Below are positions 37,272 through 45,641 of a stretch of DNA of 64,000 bases, in pieces. Where the stretch lies: positions 186,001 to 250,000 of the forward strand of contig NZ_FTOA01000004.1 of assembly GCF_900156605.1 (NCBI RefSeq). Reading direction: 5' to 3'. The notes under the pieces are model-generated. The model was not told the DNA's origin. It made no database searches and worked only from the letters and a program-made list of their open reading frames with translations. A program made the translations under genes and the position numbers. This DNA is from Insolitispirillum peregrinum. GTDB taxonomy: Bacteria > Pseudomonadota > Alphaproteobacteria > Rhodospirillales > Rhodospirillaceae. The number at the start of each line of letters is the position of its first letter. Position 1 is the first letter of the stretch.

Positions 37272-39146
37272 TTACTGGCAGGCCAGGCACTCTTCGTAAT
37301 CGGTGCTGTTCGAGCTGTCGTTGGCCGCCGCAATCGGGCCGGTGGGGCTGGCAATGCCCGCCACCTGCGTCGGGGCGGTCCCCAGACCGCCAGGAATGCT
37401 GACCGCCTGCGACGAGATCACTTCCGCCCGCTGGATCGACTTCGAGCGGCAGTAGTACAGGCTTTTCACGCCCTTTTTCCACGCCTGCAGGTGAATCTGG
37501 TGCAGGTCGCGCTTGTGCACGTCAGCCGGCAGGAAGACGTTCAGCGACTGCGCCTGATCAATGAAGGCGGCACGGTCGGCGGCATGCTCAATCACCCAGC
37601 GCTGATCCAGCTCGAAGGCAGTCTTGAAGATGTCCTTCTCGTCCTGGGTCAGGAAGTCGAGGTGCTGCACCGAACCTTCGTTGACGGTGATCGAGGTCCA
37701 CACCTCTTCGTTGTCCTGCCCGCGCTCGGCCAGCAGGGTCTTGAGGTACGGATTGCGGACGTTGAACGAACCGGACAGCGTCTTGTGCATGTAGCTGTTG
37801 GCGGCCATCGGCTCGATGCCCGGGCTGGCCCCGCCGCAGATGATCGAAATCGAGGCGGTCGGCGCAATGGCGGTCTTGTTGGAGAAGCGTTCCATGAAAC
37901 CGTAATCGGCAGCATCCGGGCACGGGCCACGTTCCATCGCCAGCGCCTTCGAGGCGGCATCGACGCCTTCCTTCAGGTGCTTGAACACCATCTTGTTCCA
38001 CACCTTGGCCATCGCCGATTCGAACGGCACGCCCTTGGCCTGCAGGAACGAATGGAAGCCCATCACCCCCAGCCCGACCGAGCGTTCGCGCATCGCCGAG
38101 TACTTGGCCTTGGCCATGCTGTCCGGGGCGCGGTCGATGAAGTCCTGTAACACGTTGTCGAGGAAGCGCATCACGTCTTCAATAAAGCGCGGGTCTTCGC
38201 GCCATTCGAGGAAGGTTTCCAGGTTCAGCGACGACAGGCAGCACACCGCCGTGCGGTCCTTGCCCAGATGGTCGCGGCCGGTCGGCAGGGTGATTTCGGC
38301 GCACAGGTTCGAGGTCTTGACCGTCAGCCCGGCCAGCCGGTGATGTTCGGGCAGGCTGTTGTTGACGGTATCGGAATAGACGATGTACGGCTCGCCGGTT
38401 TCCACCCGCGCCAGCAGGATGCGAATCCACAGCGCGCGCGCCTTCACCCGCCGCATCACCGACCCGTCACGCGGGCTGATCAGCGGCCATTCGTCGTCCT
38501 TTTCCACCGCCCGCATGAAGGCGTCGGTCAGCAGGATGCCATGGTGCAGGTTCAGCGCCTTGCGATTCGGGTCGCCACCGGTCGGACGGCGCAGTTCGAT
38601 GAATTCTTCGATTTCCGGGTGGTTGACCGGCATGTACACCGCCGCCGAACCACGGCGCAGCGAGCCCTGGGAAATGGCCAGCGTCAGGCTGTCCATCACC
38701 CGGATGAACGGCACCACGCCCGAGGTCTTGCCGACCGCGCCGACCGGCTCGCCAATCGAGCGCAGGTTGCCCCAGTAGCTGCCGATCCCGCCGCCCTTGG
38801 AGGCCAGCCAGACGTTTTCCGTCCACAGATCGACAATGCCGTTCAGGCTGTCTTCGGCTTCGTTCAAAAAGCAGGAAATCGGCAGGCCACGGTTGCTGCC
38901 GCCATTCGACAGCACCGGCGTGGCCGGCATGAACCACATTTTGGAAATGTAGTCATAGATGCGCTGGGCGTGGGCATCATCGTCGCCATAGGCGCTGGCC
39001 ACGCGGGCAAACAGATCCTGATAGCTTTCACCCGGCAGCAGGTAGCGGTCTTCGAGCACGGCCTTGCCAAAGGTGGTCAGCAGGCTATCGCGGGAGGGGT
39101 CCGTCTGCACACGCGGATGATGAGCGATCTGAACGACGTTGAGCAC
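37272..39146 (-). CDS. nrdA: Class Ia ribonucleotide reductase large (alpha) subunit
   Basis: A 624-residue catalytic subunit. The radical-chemistry cysteines appear in ISCFLNEAEDS, NLCAEITLPT and VCCLSSLN; the C-terminus EECLACQ carries the CxxC pair that accepts electrons from thioredoxin. It lacks the N-terminal ATP-cone found in many class Ia enzymes, so activity control by dATP may be absent. GTG 39146 is chosen because CAGGAGG precedes it by 7 bases and upstream residues do not match. NrdR-type boxes lie upstream at 39299. Confidence 0.92.
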   Translation of the reverse strand: MLNVVQIAHHPRVQTDPSRDSLLTTFGKAVLEDRYLLPGESYQDLFARVASAYGDDDAHAQRIYDYISKMWFMPATPVLSNGGSNRGLPISCFLNEAEDSLNGIVDLWTENVWLASKGGGIGSYWGNLRSIGEPVGAVGKTSGVVPFIRVMDSLTLAISQGSLRRGSAAVYMPVNHPEIEEFIELRRPTGGDPNRKALNLHHGILLTDAFMRAVEKDDEWPLISPRDGSVMRRVKARALWIRILLARVETGEPYIVYSDTVNNSLPEHHRLAGLTVKTSNLCAEITLPTGRDHLGKDRTAVCCLSSLNLETFLEWREDPRFIEDVMRFLDNVLQDFIDRAPDSMAKAKYSAMRERSVGLGVMGFHSFLQAKGVPFESAMAKVWNKMVFKHLKEGVDAASKALAMERGPCPDAADYGFMERFSNKTAIAPTASISIICGGASPGIEPMAANSYMHKTLSGSFNVRNPYLKTLLAERGQDNEEVWTSITVNEGSVQHLDFLTQDEKDIFKTAFELDQRWVIEHAADRAAFIDQAQSLNVFLPADVHKRDLHQIHLQAWKKGVKSLYYCRSKSIQRAEVISSQAVSIPGGLGTAPTQVAGIASPTGPIAAANDSSNSTDYEECLACQ

Positions 39147-39298
39147 TACGAAGCCTCCTGAACCGAAGAAATTGGCGCCCTGCTTACGGAATCCTCCCCC
39201 TGCCGCCGGAAAGGGCCCTGCGGAGGAGTGGACAGGAAGGCATGGTGCCTGGGTGTATCTGTTCTGACGAGCGAGCCGTGCGGTGACGCACTGCACCC

Positions 39299-39345
39299 GA
39301 TCCATATATGGGACGCCAACGGGGGTCGTCATCAATATGTTGGGG
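39299..39345 (-). promoter_or_regulatory. Pair of NrdR-like boxes upstream of nrdA
   Basis: Two partly palindromic boxes, centred on CCATATATGG (39302-39311) and CAATATGTTG (39333-39342), lie 31 bases apart centre to centre. NrdR sites come as two 16-base boxes about three helical turns apart with core C-A-ATATAT-T-G. Both spacing and core fit. They lie 155-200 bases upstream of the nrdA GTG. Confidence 0.6.
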
Positions 39346-39569
39346 CTGGGCTCCTTTCGACGGCGGGCATATTGACGCTTTGATGACGGCAACGCAAGCC
39401 TTCTTGCAGCCCGGCACAAAGGAACTAAGGGTGAACAAAATATCCTTTTCAGGCCATCGGCAAGGGGAAAGCAAGGCGTTCTCTGGTGTTGGCTGGCCGT
39501 TCACATTTTTCTGCCGGGTGAATTTTTTTCTGCCTGCGGTGGGGAGGGCTGATGGTCCTTAGGGACGAT

Positions 39570-39622
39570 GGCGCACAAAATGCGCTTTTGTCACTTGCCA
39601 TGGCGCACACTGTGCGTATAAT
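39570..39622 (+). promoter_or_regulatory. Sigma-70-like promoter with two palindromic operator-like sites
   Basis: TTGCCA (39595-39600) and TATAAT (39617-39622) are 16 bases apart. The spacer holds GCGCACACTGTGCG. About 30 bases upstream GCGCACAAAATGCGC repeats the same half-site. This would place two binding sites in tandem, one inside the promoter, suggesting repression of the downstream gene at 39808. Confidence 0.6.
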
Positions 39623-39807
39623 TGCTGCTACAAGATGACGGCCAGCCATTCCAGGCTACCCCCTAATCTACCCCACCGTCATCACGGTCCCGCATACCCG
39701 TTGTTTCCGGTTCCGCCTCACCCGTCCCCGCCTGCACAAAAACCGCCAGAACGGTCCAGATGTCAGGGGAAACAGACCACGAGGCCATCTGCAGGGAGGA
39801 TCACACC

Positions 39808-40113
39808 ATGAGCGCCACCATTATCTACCCCGTTGCCTTTCAGCGCAGTGGTGTTGATCACACCTCGGCAGTCATTCAGAGCGCAAGCCGGGCAACCACC
39901 GACGTTCTGGCCGACATGCAACGCGCCAGCCAGGCGTCGGCCCGCCATCTGGATGGGGCCACCCGCGAAATCGCCCTGATGCGGCGGCAGGAAGACCAGT
40001 TGGCCCGCCATGCCGATGACATAACCCAAACCTCGCAGAATCTGGGGGCGCAGATGCAGCGCCTGATCGAAGAAACCCGCCGGATGGTGTCCTACCTGCG
40101 GGCCGATCATTAG
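39808..40113 (+). CDS. Small helical protein, unknown, 101 residues
   Basis: A soluble, strongly helical protein with a probable coiled coil over residues 25-95 (ASRATTDVLADMQRASQAS, then LDGATREIALMRRQEDQLA). No membrane segment, Cys motif or recognisable family is seen. GGGAGGA precedes ATG 39808 by 8 bases. The strong promoter and twin operator-like sites upstream argue that it is expressed and regulated. Repeat copy F begins within 5 bases of the stop. Confidence 0.65.
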   Translation: MSATIIYPVAFQRSGVDHTSAVIQSASRATTDVLADMQRASQASARHLDGATREIALMRRQEDQLARHADDITQTSQNLGAQMQRLIEETRRMVSYLRADH

Positions 40114-40116
40114 AGT

Positions 40117-40303
40117 AACGAAAGGAGGTGGAGCGCTGCTCCACACCTCGCCGGGGCCTTGAGGCCCCGGACCCCATTGACTTGATTCTTAAAGAAAAAT
40201 GGGGGCTTGGGGGCATCGTCCCCAAACGGGTTCGGGTGGTAGCCCGCACTGATCCCACCAACTGTCGTGGACTGTGGCGTCAGATTGAACGCACGCTGGT
40301 CTA
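40117..40303 (-). repeat. Structured interspersed repeat, copy F
   Basis: Reverse orientation. The left end is GGAGCGCTGCTCC, preceded by AACGAAAGGAGG; the right end is complete, GTCGTGGACTGTGG...GCACGCTGGTCTA. It lies between two convergent genes of unknown function. Confidence 0.85.
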
Positions 40304-40353
40304 ATGGCGCATCATGCTCTTTGGTGTAAGAAGCCCCCGAACGGACAGCGACC

Positions 40354-40917
40354 TTACGGAGATGCCACCATCACATCCTGCACCCCGCCTTCTGCTGTTG
40401 CCGCCGAGGCCAGAATGCGGTTTTCCTGTTTCAGGACCACCTGCAGGCTGTTGCCCGCCGGGCTGTGGATTCGGCAGCGGACCTTTTCCCCCACCAGCCG
40501 TTTTTGCACCGGCCCGGAGCCTTCCAGCGGCGTTTCCCGCGTGCTGCCCATGCTGTCGAGGACTTCACACAGCCCCTGAAACGCGACGCTTGTCTGCCCA
40601 CTGCGCGCGGGAACGCTAATTTCCAGAATATAGACCTGTTCCTTGCTGCTGGCCTGCGCCAGCACCGCCGCGCCATTTCCGCCCTGCGCCACGCTATAGG
40701 GCGTTTCGGCCAGGGTCTGGGCAGCATAGCTGTGTCCGGAGGCCCTGACCGAAGAGACGGCCAGCGCCCCCTGTCCATCCGAGGCTTCCACCCGCTGCGG
40801 CAGGCAATAGACAACAGAGCCAACGGCGATGCACAGCGCCAGCGCGGCCACGCTTCCGGCAGGCTTCACCCACCACGGAAGCAGAACATGTACCCGGTTT
40901 GCATTCCCGTCTGTCAT
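40354..40917 (-). CDS. Single-pass membrane-anchored protein of unknown function
   Basis: A 187-residue protein with one hydrophobic helix at about residues 20-40 (VAALALCIAVGSVVYCL) and a soluble domain outside the membrane. The domain contains Gly/Ser/Ala-rich beta-type segments (TSVAFQGLCEVLDSMG) and two cysteines. No family is recognised. ATG 40917 is chosen because the upstream frame runs through the solo repeat end. Convergent with the 101-residue gene; a repeat separates them. Confidence 0.65.
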   Translation of the reverse strand: MTDGNANRVHVLLPWWVKPAGSVAALALCIAVGSVVYCLPQRVEASDGQGALAVSSVRASGHSYAAQTLAETPYSVAQGGNGAAVLAQASSKEQVYILEISVPARSGQTSVAFQGLCEVLDSMGSTRETPLEGSGPVQKRLVGEKVRCRIHSPAGNSLQVVLKQENRILASAATAEGGVQDVMVASP

Positions 40918-40956
40918 GGCCCCCCGTCCCCCGACATACTCCCGCTCTCCCAGCCA

Positions 40957-41057
40957 AGACCAGCGCGCGTTAAACCTGACGCAGGCACGCTGGTCTAACA
41001 TTTTGTTCTGTCGCATTGTTTTTGCGAAAACCGGTTCCCGCTTTTCGCACAACGCTC
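40957..41057. repeat. Bare pair of repeat termini joined to a short palindrome
   Basis: AGACCAGCGCGCGTTAAACC is followed almost at once by the inverted GGCACGCTGGTCTA, with no body between them. Then, after TTTTGTTCTGTCGCATTG, comes the palindrome GCGAAAACCGG...CTTTTCGC. The same order of terminus, linker and palindrome is seen at the right side of copy B. It looks like a copy that lost its body. Confidence 0.75.
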
Positions 41058-41447
41058 CAGGCCACGCCTGTCGAAACCTGTCGCCATCAGACCAACCCTG
41101 ACCCGCTCACACCCCCCAGAGAAACAGGAGGGCGAGGAAAAGCGGCATGGATTCTGTAACAGGTATAATTCCCGCATAAGGCGAATTGATAAAGAAAATA
41201 CTACAGAATATCTCTCTCAAGACACAGAACCGGACAGCAACACCGAAAGCCTCACCTCCTTGGCAATCCCGCATGGTTACGGGGGCTTCAGACGTTCCAT
41301 CCACAAGATACCCACACCCTTATCCCGACAGTTATCCGGTGATTCTGTGGATAACCTGCCTGTGGATACCCCGAAAAAGAAACAACGGGCCAAAGGGGAA
41401 CTTTGACCCGTTGTTCTCTGTACCGCGCCGTAGCAAGGGAGGGAAAG
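41058..41447. other. Intergenic region downstream of the quinoprotein dehydrogenase gene
   Basis: A 390-base gap. Apart from the terminator at 41381-41415 I see no gene, repeat or RNA. A 93-codon frame on the plus strand (41186-41467) runs through the terminator and into the dehydrogenase gene, and has no ribosome site, so I do not call it. Confidence 0.6.
41371..41415 (-). terminator. Rho-independent terminator of the quinoprotein dehydrogenase gene
   Basis: A 15-base stem with one internal mismatch pair (AACAACGGGCCAAAG / CTTTGACCCGTTGTT) lies 33 bases after the stop codon. On the minus strand it is followed by TTTCTTTTTC. Confidence 0.88.
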
Positions 41448-43220
41448 TTACGACGGAGACAGCTTGAACACCCAGACGCTGCCGCCCTGGTTGATATCCT
41501 TCACCGCCTTGGCGACTTCACCGCCCCACAGGGGCACAGCACCGCCCCAGCCGGACAGCACCGCCACATACTGGGCACCGTCATCGCCTTCCCAGGTGAT
41601 CGGCGAACCGACAACGCCCGAGCCGGTGTTGAACTTCCAGACTTCTTCGCCGGTCTTGGCGTTAAAGGCCTTCAGGTAGCCTTCCGGAGTGCCGGTGAAC
41701 ACCAGGTTGCCCGCAGTGGTCAGCACACCGCCCCACAGCGGGGCCTTGTTCTTGGCTTCCCAGACGATTTTCCCGCTCTTGGGATCAACGGCGCGCAGGA
41801 CACCGATGTAATCGTCATAGGCGGGCTTGATGGTAAAGCCGGCCCCCAGATAGGCCGCACCCTTTTTGTAGGTGGTGTTTTCGTTCCAGATCTCCATGCA
41901 CCATTCGTTGGCCGGGACATAGAACAGGTCGGTATCCGGGCTGTAGGCCATCGGCATCCAGTTCTTGCCACCCAGGAACGACGGGCAGTTGTTGACCGCC
42001 TTGCCCTTTTCGCCCTCCTTGGCCTCGGCCGGATTGCCGGGACGGCTTTCTTCGACGTACTGCGGGCGGCCGGTCTTCATGTCGAAGCCCTTGGCCCAGG
42101 TGATCTTGTTGACGAACGGCGTCGCCGACAACAGGGTGCCGTTGGTACGGTCGGCAACAAAGAAGAAGCCGTTGCGGTCGGCCTTGGCCCCGGCCTTGAT
42201 CACCTTGCCGTCCTTTTTCAGGTCAAACGAGATGAACTCGTTGACGCCGTCAAAGTCCCAGCCGTCATGCGGGGTGGTCTGCAGGTGCCACTTGATTTCG
42301 CCGGTATCGGGATTGATCGCCAGCGTCGAGGACGAATAGAGGTTGTCGCCCGGACGCAGGTGGCTGTTCCACGGGGCCGGCTGGCCGGTGCCAAAGAACA
42401 GGCTGTCGGTTTCCGGGTCATATGTCCCGCCCAGCCAGGGGGCAGCCCCACCGTATTTCCACATGTCGCCCGGCCAGGTGGCATTCAGCTTGCCGGTCAT
42501 CGTTGACGGCTTGCCGTTCAGCTCGCCCATGTGGCCTTCGACGGTCGGACGCGACCACAGCAGTTCGCCGGTTTCGGCATCGCGGGCTTCAACCTTGCCG
42601 ACCACGCCGAATTCACCACCGGACACGCCGGTGATCACCTTGCCCTTGACGATCAGCGGTGCCGCCGTCATCGAATAGCCGTCCTTGAATTCCGCAACGG
42701 CTTTTTTCCAGATCACCTTGCCGGTCTTGGCGTCCAGCGCCACCAGCTTGGCATCCAGCGTGCCGAAGTACACCTTGTCGCCATACAGCACCGCACCACG
42801 ATTGATCACATCGCAGCAGGGCATGATGCCTTCGGGCAGGCGGGCGTCGTATTGCCACAGCTCGTCGCCGGTTTTCACGTCGATGGCAAACAGGCGGGAA
42901 TACGAGGCGGTGACATACATCACCCCGTCGCGGACCACCGGCTGGGCTTCCTGACCACGCTGTTTTTCCCCGCCGAACGAGAACGACCAGGCAGCGTGCA
43001 GGTTTTTGACGGTATCCACATTCAGGGCCTTCAGCGGGCTGAACCGCTGGCCCTGCGTCCCCATTCCGTAGGTCACCACGTCCTTGGGGGTCTTGGCGTC
43101 GTTGAGAATGTCCTGATCGGTGACCCCGGCAGCCTGTGCTGCCAGAGGGGCGCTGACCGCCAGAACGGTGGCCAGCGCGAAGCCGCTCAATGCGGTCTTG
43201 AAGCGAGCGTAGTGAGTCAT
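41448..43220 (-). CDS. PQQ-dependent alcohol dehydrogenase, lanthanide-type
   Basis: A 590-residue periplasmic quinoprotein with an eight-bladed propeller (repeated AxDxKTGKxxW/GELLW blade motifs). Signal peptide at residues 1-30 (ending AAQA). Adjacent Cys135-Cys136 form the redox-linked disulfide ring beside PQQ. The catalytic Asp322 is in GWDFDG; two residues on, Asp324 is the extra ligand found in XoxF- and PedH-type enzymes that use lanthanides rather than calcium. It oxidises primary alcohols and passes electrons to cytochrome c550. Whether the main substrate is methanol or ethanol cannot be told. pqqEDCBA lies upstream. Confidence 0.9.
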   Translation of the reverse strand: MTHYARFKTALSGFALATVLAVSAPLAAQAAGVTDQDILNDAKTPKDVVTYGMGTQGQRFSPLKALNVDTVKNLHAAWSFSFGGEKQRGQEAQPVVRDGVMYVTASYSRLFAIDVKTGDELWQYDARLPEGIMPCCDVINRGAVLYGDKVYFGTLDAKLVALDAKTGKVIWKKAVAEFKDGYSMTAAPLIVKGKVITGVSGGEFGVVGKVEARDAETGELLWSRPTVEGHMGELNGKPSTMTGKLNATWPGDMWKYGGAAPWLGGTYDPETDSLFFGTGQPAPWNSHLRPGDNLYSSSTLAINPDTGEIKWHLQTTPHDGWDFDGVNEFISFDLKKDGKVIKAGAKADRNGFFFVADRTNGTLLSATPFVNKITWAKGFDMKTGRPQYVEESRPGNPAEAKEGEKGKAVNNCPSFLGGKNWMPMAYSPDTDLFYVPANEWCMEIWNENTTYKKGAAYLGAGFTIKPAYDDYIGVLRAVDPKSGKIVWEAKNKAPLWGGVLTTAGNLVFTGTPEGYLKAFNAKTGEEVWKFNTGSGVVGSPITWEGDDGAQYVAVLSGWGGAVPLWGGEVAKAVKDINQGGSVWVFKLSPS

Positions 43221-43298
43221 GGCTTTCTCTGATTACCTCCCCAGGTTCTTGATCGAGCCGTCTTTCTTGCAGAAAATGGTATCAACAACAGGCACGAT

Positions 43299-43426
43299 AA
43301 AAGTATCACTCAGGACAAAATGTCCCCGCATACAGACAATCCACGCAGGATTAATTCTGCATTTTCAGTGATCACTGATGTGATGGTAGAGGATTTACTT
43401 TTCGGCTCCATTGCCAAAAAGTATCA
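43299..43426 (-). promoter_or_regulatory. Palindromes and direct repeats upstream of the dehydrogenase gene
   Basis: The 218-base region holds a perfect 14-base palindrome TCAGTGATCACTGA (43365-43378), a 13-base dyad GGACAAAATGTCC (43313-43325) and two copies of AAAAGTATCA 118 bases apart (43299-43308 and 43417-43426). Such an arrangement suggests binding sites for a regulator of dehydrogenase expression. No known site is matched. Confidence 0.5.
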
Positions 43427-43438
43427 TACGCGCCGCCT

Positions 43439-44575
43439 CTACCGTGCAGTGTCGGTGAATGTCCGATAGGTCATGGTGTTGATGTTGGCGGCGGCCTCTT
43501 GCTCGGCCATCGCCCGCACGCTGGCATGCAGCGGCGACTGTTCACAGGTCGGGTCCATCGCGTCGGCCTTGCCCGCCAGCGCCAGCGCTTGGCAACGGCA
43601 TCCGCCCCAGTCGGTTTCCTTGTGCTCGCACGACCGGCAGCCCTTGGGCATCCAGGCATCGCCGCGATAGGCAGCAAAGGCGCTGCCATGCAGCCAGATG
43701 TCTGCCAGCGAACGGTCGCGGATGCTGTCAAACGACAGGTTCTTCAGGGTTTCGGCGGCGTGGCAGGGCAGAATCGTACCGCTGGGGGTGACGTTCAGGA
43801 ACTGGCGTCCCCAGCCCCCCAGACAGGCTTTCGGGCGTTTGGCGTAATAGTCGGGAATCACATAGTCGATCGCCAGTTGCCCCTTCAGCCGCGCGCGCGC
43901 TTCGGTGACAACGCCGGTCATCCACGCCAGTTGCTGCGGGCTGGGCATCAGCGCCGCCCGGTTCAGCAGGCCCCAGCCATAATACTGCACATTGGCCACC
44001 TCGATCCGGCGGGCACCGATCTGTTGCGCCACCTCGAACATCTGCGGCAGGCGTTCAACGTTATGGCGGGTGATCACCGCGTTCATCGTCAGGGCCACAC
44101 CGGCCTGTTTCAGGGCGGCAGCGGCGGCATACTTGCGCGCCAGCCCGCCCTTGAAGGCGGTGATCAGGGTGCTGCCCTCTTCGGTGATGTCGGGAAACCC
44201 GATCTGGGCATGTTCCAGCCCGGCCTCGGCCAGCCTGTCGGCCATCGCCTGATCGACCAGCACGCCAGAGGTGATCAGGTTGGTATACAGCCCCTGTTCC
44301 ACCGCATGGCGGACCAGCACCGGCAGATCCCGGCGGGCGGTTGGTTCGCCACCGGAAAAATGCACCTGCAGCACTCCCAGCCGGGCTGCCTGACTCAGCA
44401 GGTCCTGCCACTCGGCGGTGGACAGCTCGTGCGAGGCCCCTTCCAGCGCCACCGGGTTGGAGCAATAGGAGCAGCGCAACGGGCAGCGGTGCGTCAGCTC
44501 GCACAGCATCGCCAGCGGCGGTTCAATCGCAACGGCAGCGGCCTCGACTGGCGGGGAACCCGGAACAGCATTCAT
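43439..44575 (-). CDS. pqqE: PQQ biosynthesis radical-SAM protein PqqE
   Basis: A 378-residue radical-SAM/SPASM enzyme. CPLRCSYCSN near residue 30 is the CxxxCxxC cluster site; the C-terminal cysteines (CRSCEHKETDWGGCRC) bind the auxiliary clusters. It makes the first carbon-carbon bond between Glu and Tyr of PqqA, with PqqD presenting the peptide. Its ATG overlaps the pqqD stop. A frame start at 44599 would extend into pqqD and is not needed. Confidence 0.95.
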   Translation of the reverse strand: MNAVPGSPPVEAAAVAIEPPLAMLCELTHRCPLRCSYCSNPVALEGASHELSTAEWQDLLSQAARLGVLQVHFSGGEPTARRDLPVLVRHAVEQGLYTNLITSGVLVDQAMADRLAEAGLEHAQIGFPDITEEGSTLITAFKGGLARKYAAAAALKQAGVALTMNAVITRHNVERLPQMFEVAQQIGARRIEVANVQYYGWGLLNRAALMPSPQQLAWMTGVVTEARARLKGQLAIDYVIPDYYAKRPKACLGGWGRQFLNVTPSGTILPCHAAETLKNLSFDSIRDRSLADIWLHGSAFAAYRGDAWMPKGCRSCEHKETDWGGCRCQALALAGKADAMDPTCEQSPLHASVRAMAEQEAAANINTMTYRTFTDTAR

Positions 44576-44856
44576 GTGGTGACAAACCCCCGCTCGCACA
44601 AATCCTGCAACAATGCAACCACATCCGGGCCGACCACCTCGACCGGCGCCTGATAATCCGTGGCCAGCCGGTCAATGATCGTTGCCAGCGGCGTGGCACC
44701 GTCACAGCATTTCAGCACATCGACCGCCACCTCGTCGGGCAGAAGCATCCGTTCCGGTGCCATCACCACCCAGCGTTTGCGGATGGCATCAAAGCGCAGC
44801 TTCACATGGTCAGCCAGTCGCGGCTGGCTGGTATCACTGACAGCAGACCGAGCCAT
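44572..44856 (-). CDS. pqqD: PqqA-binding chaperone PqqD
   Basis: A 94-residue peptide chaperone (RiPP recognition element) that binds PqqA and delivers it to PqqE. The family blocks KLRFDAIRKRWVVMAPERM and the winged-helix part LLQDLCERGF are visible. Its start overlaps the pqqC stop by one base and its stop overlaps the pqqE start by four, so the three genes are translationally coupled. ATG 44856 is chosen over upstream codons inside pqqC. Confidence 0.93.
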   Translation of the reverse strand: MARSAVSDTSQPRLADHVKLRFDAIRKRWVVMAPERMLLPDEVAVDVLKCCDGATPLATIIDRLATDYQAPVEVVGPDVVALLQDLCERGFVTT

Positions 44857-45641
44857 TATCGCGTCTCCCCTTCCCCCGGCACCCATGCCCCCGGCGGGAC
44901 CATCCCCGGCGCGACATAGGCGGCATACAAGGCATCGAGTTGCGACCACAGCACGTTGCACTTGAAGGTCAGGGCATTGAGCACCCCGTTCTGTTCGTCC
45001 ACGGTACGGGCGTTTTTCAGCACGTAGTCCAGCGCAAAATCACAGTCCCGCGGTGCCTGCGTCAGCCGCTTCTGGAAATAGGCCATCACCGTGTCATTGG
45101 TGAAATCGTAATGCTCCAGCATGCCTGCAATGCGCTCGGCGTGAATTTTCGGCGCGAACAGTTCGGTCAGGCATGAGGCGATGGCGGTCAGGCCGGGGTT
45201 GTCCCACACGAAGCGCACATAGGCTTCGACAGCAAAGCGGGTGGCGGGCAAAGCGCCCTGCTGGCTGGTGACGTAATCGCGGTCAAAGCCCAGACTGTCA
45301 GTCAGTACCAGCCAGCGTTCGATGCCGCCCTGATCGTCCAGATGGCCGTCATGGTCCAGAATGCGCTGCATCCACGCCCGCCGCACCTCGCGGTCTTCGA
45401 TTTTGGCCAGCACCGCCCCGTCCTTGCGCGGGATACAGGCCTGATAGCAATAGCGATTGAGCGCCCACGCCCGCACCTGATCCAGCGAGCACTGGCCACT
45501 GTGCAGCATTTTGTGGAACGGGTGCAGGTTGTGGTATCGCTGCGCGCCAATCGCCCGCAGGGCGGCTTCCAGTTCGGCGGGAGACATCGGGTCGGCGTCA
45601 CGCGGGCGGGGACGGGTCATCAGCGGCATCATGTGAGTCAT
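44856..45641 (-). CDS. pqqC: Pyrroloquinoline-quinone synthase PqqC
   Basis: A 261-residue heme-oxygenase-fold oxidase that performs the last ring closure and oxidation of PQQ without a cofactor. RYHNLHPFHKMLHSGQ and NRYCYQACIPRKD near the N-terminus are characteristic. The start overlaps the pqqB stop. Several ATGs near the start (45641, 45632, 45629) are possible; the first is given. Confidence 0.95.
   Translation of the reverse strand: MTHMMPLMTRPRPRDADPMSPAELEAALRAIGAQRYHNLHPFHKMLHSGQCSLDQVRAWALNRYCYQACIPRKDGAVLAKIEDREVRRAWMQRILDHDGHLDDQGGIERWLVLTDSLGFDRDYVTSQQGALPATRFAVEAYVRFVWDNPGLTAIASCLTELFAPKIHAERIAGMLEHYDFTNDTVMAYFQKRLTQAPRDCDFALDYVLKNARTVDEQNGVLNALTFKCNVLWSQLDALYAAYVAPGMVPPGAWVPGEGETR

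Larger units (their letters stand above)
39147..39807. other. Divergent regulatory region between nrdA and the 101-residue protein gene
   Basis: A 661-base gap without a supportable gene. It holds the paired NrdR-like boxes (39299-39345) on the nrdA side and a sigma-70-like promoter with overlapping palindromes (39570-39622) on the other side. The remainder shows no repeat or RNA gene I can recognise. Confidence 0.7.

Noticed and set aside
41186-41467. 93-codon frame after the quinoprotein dehydrogenase gene
   Set aside because: It crosses the terminator hairpin and has no ribosome site.
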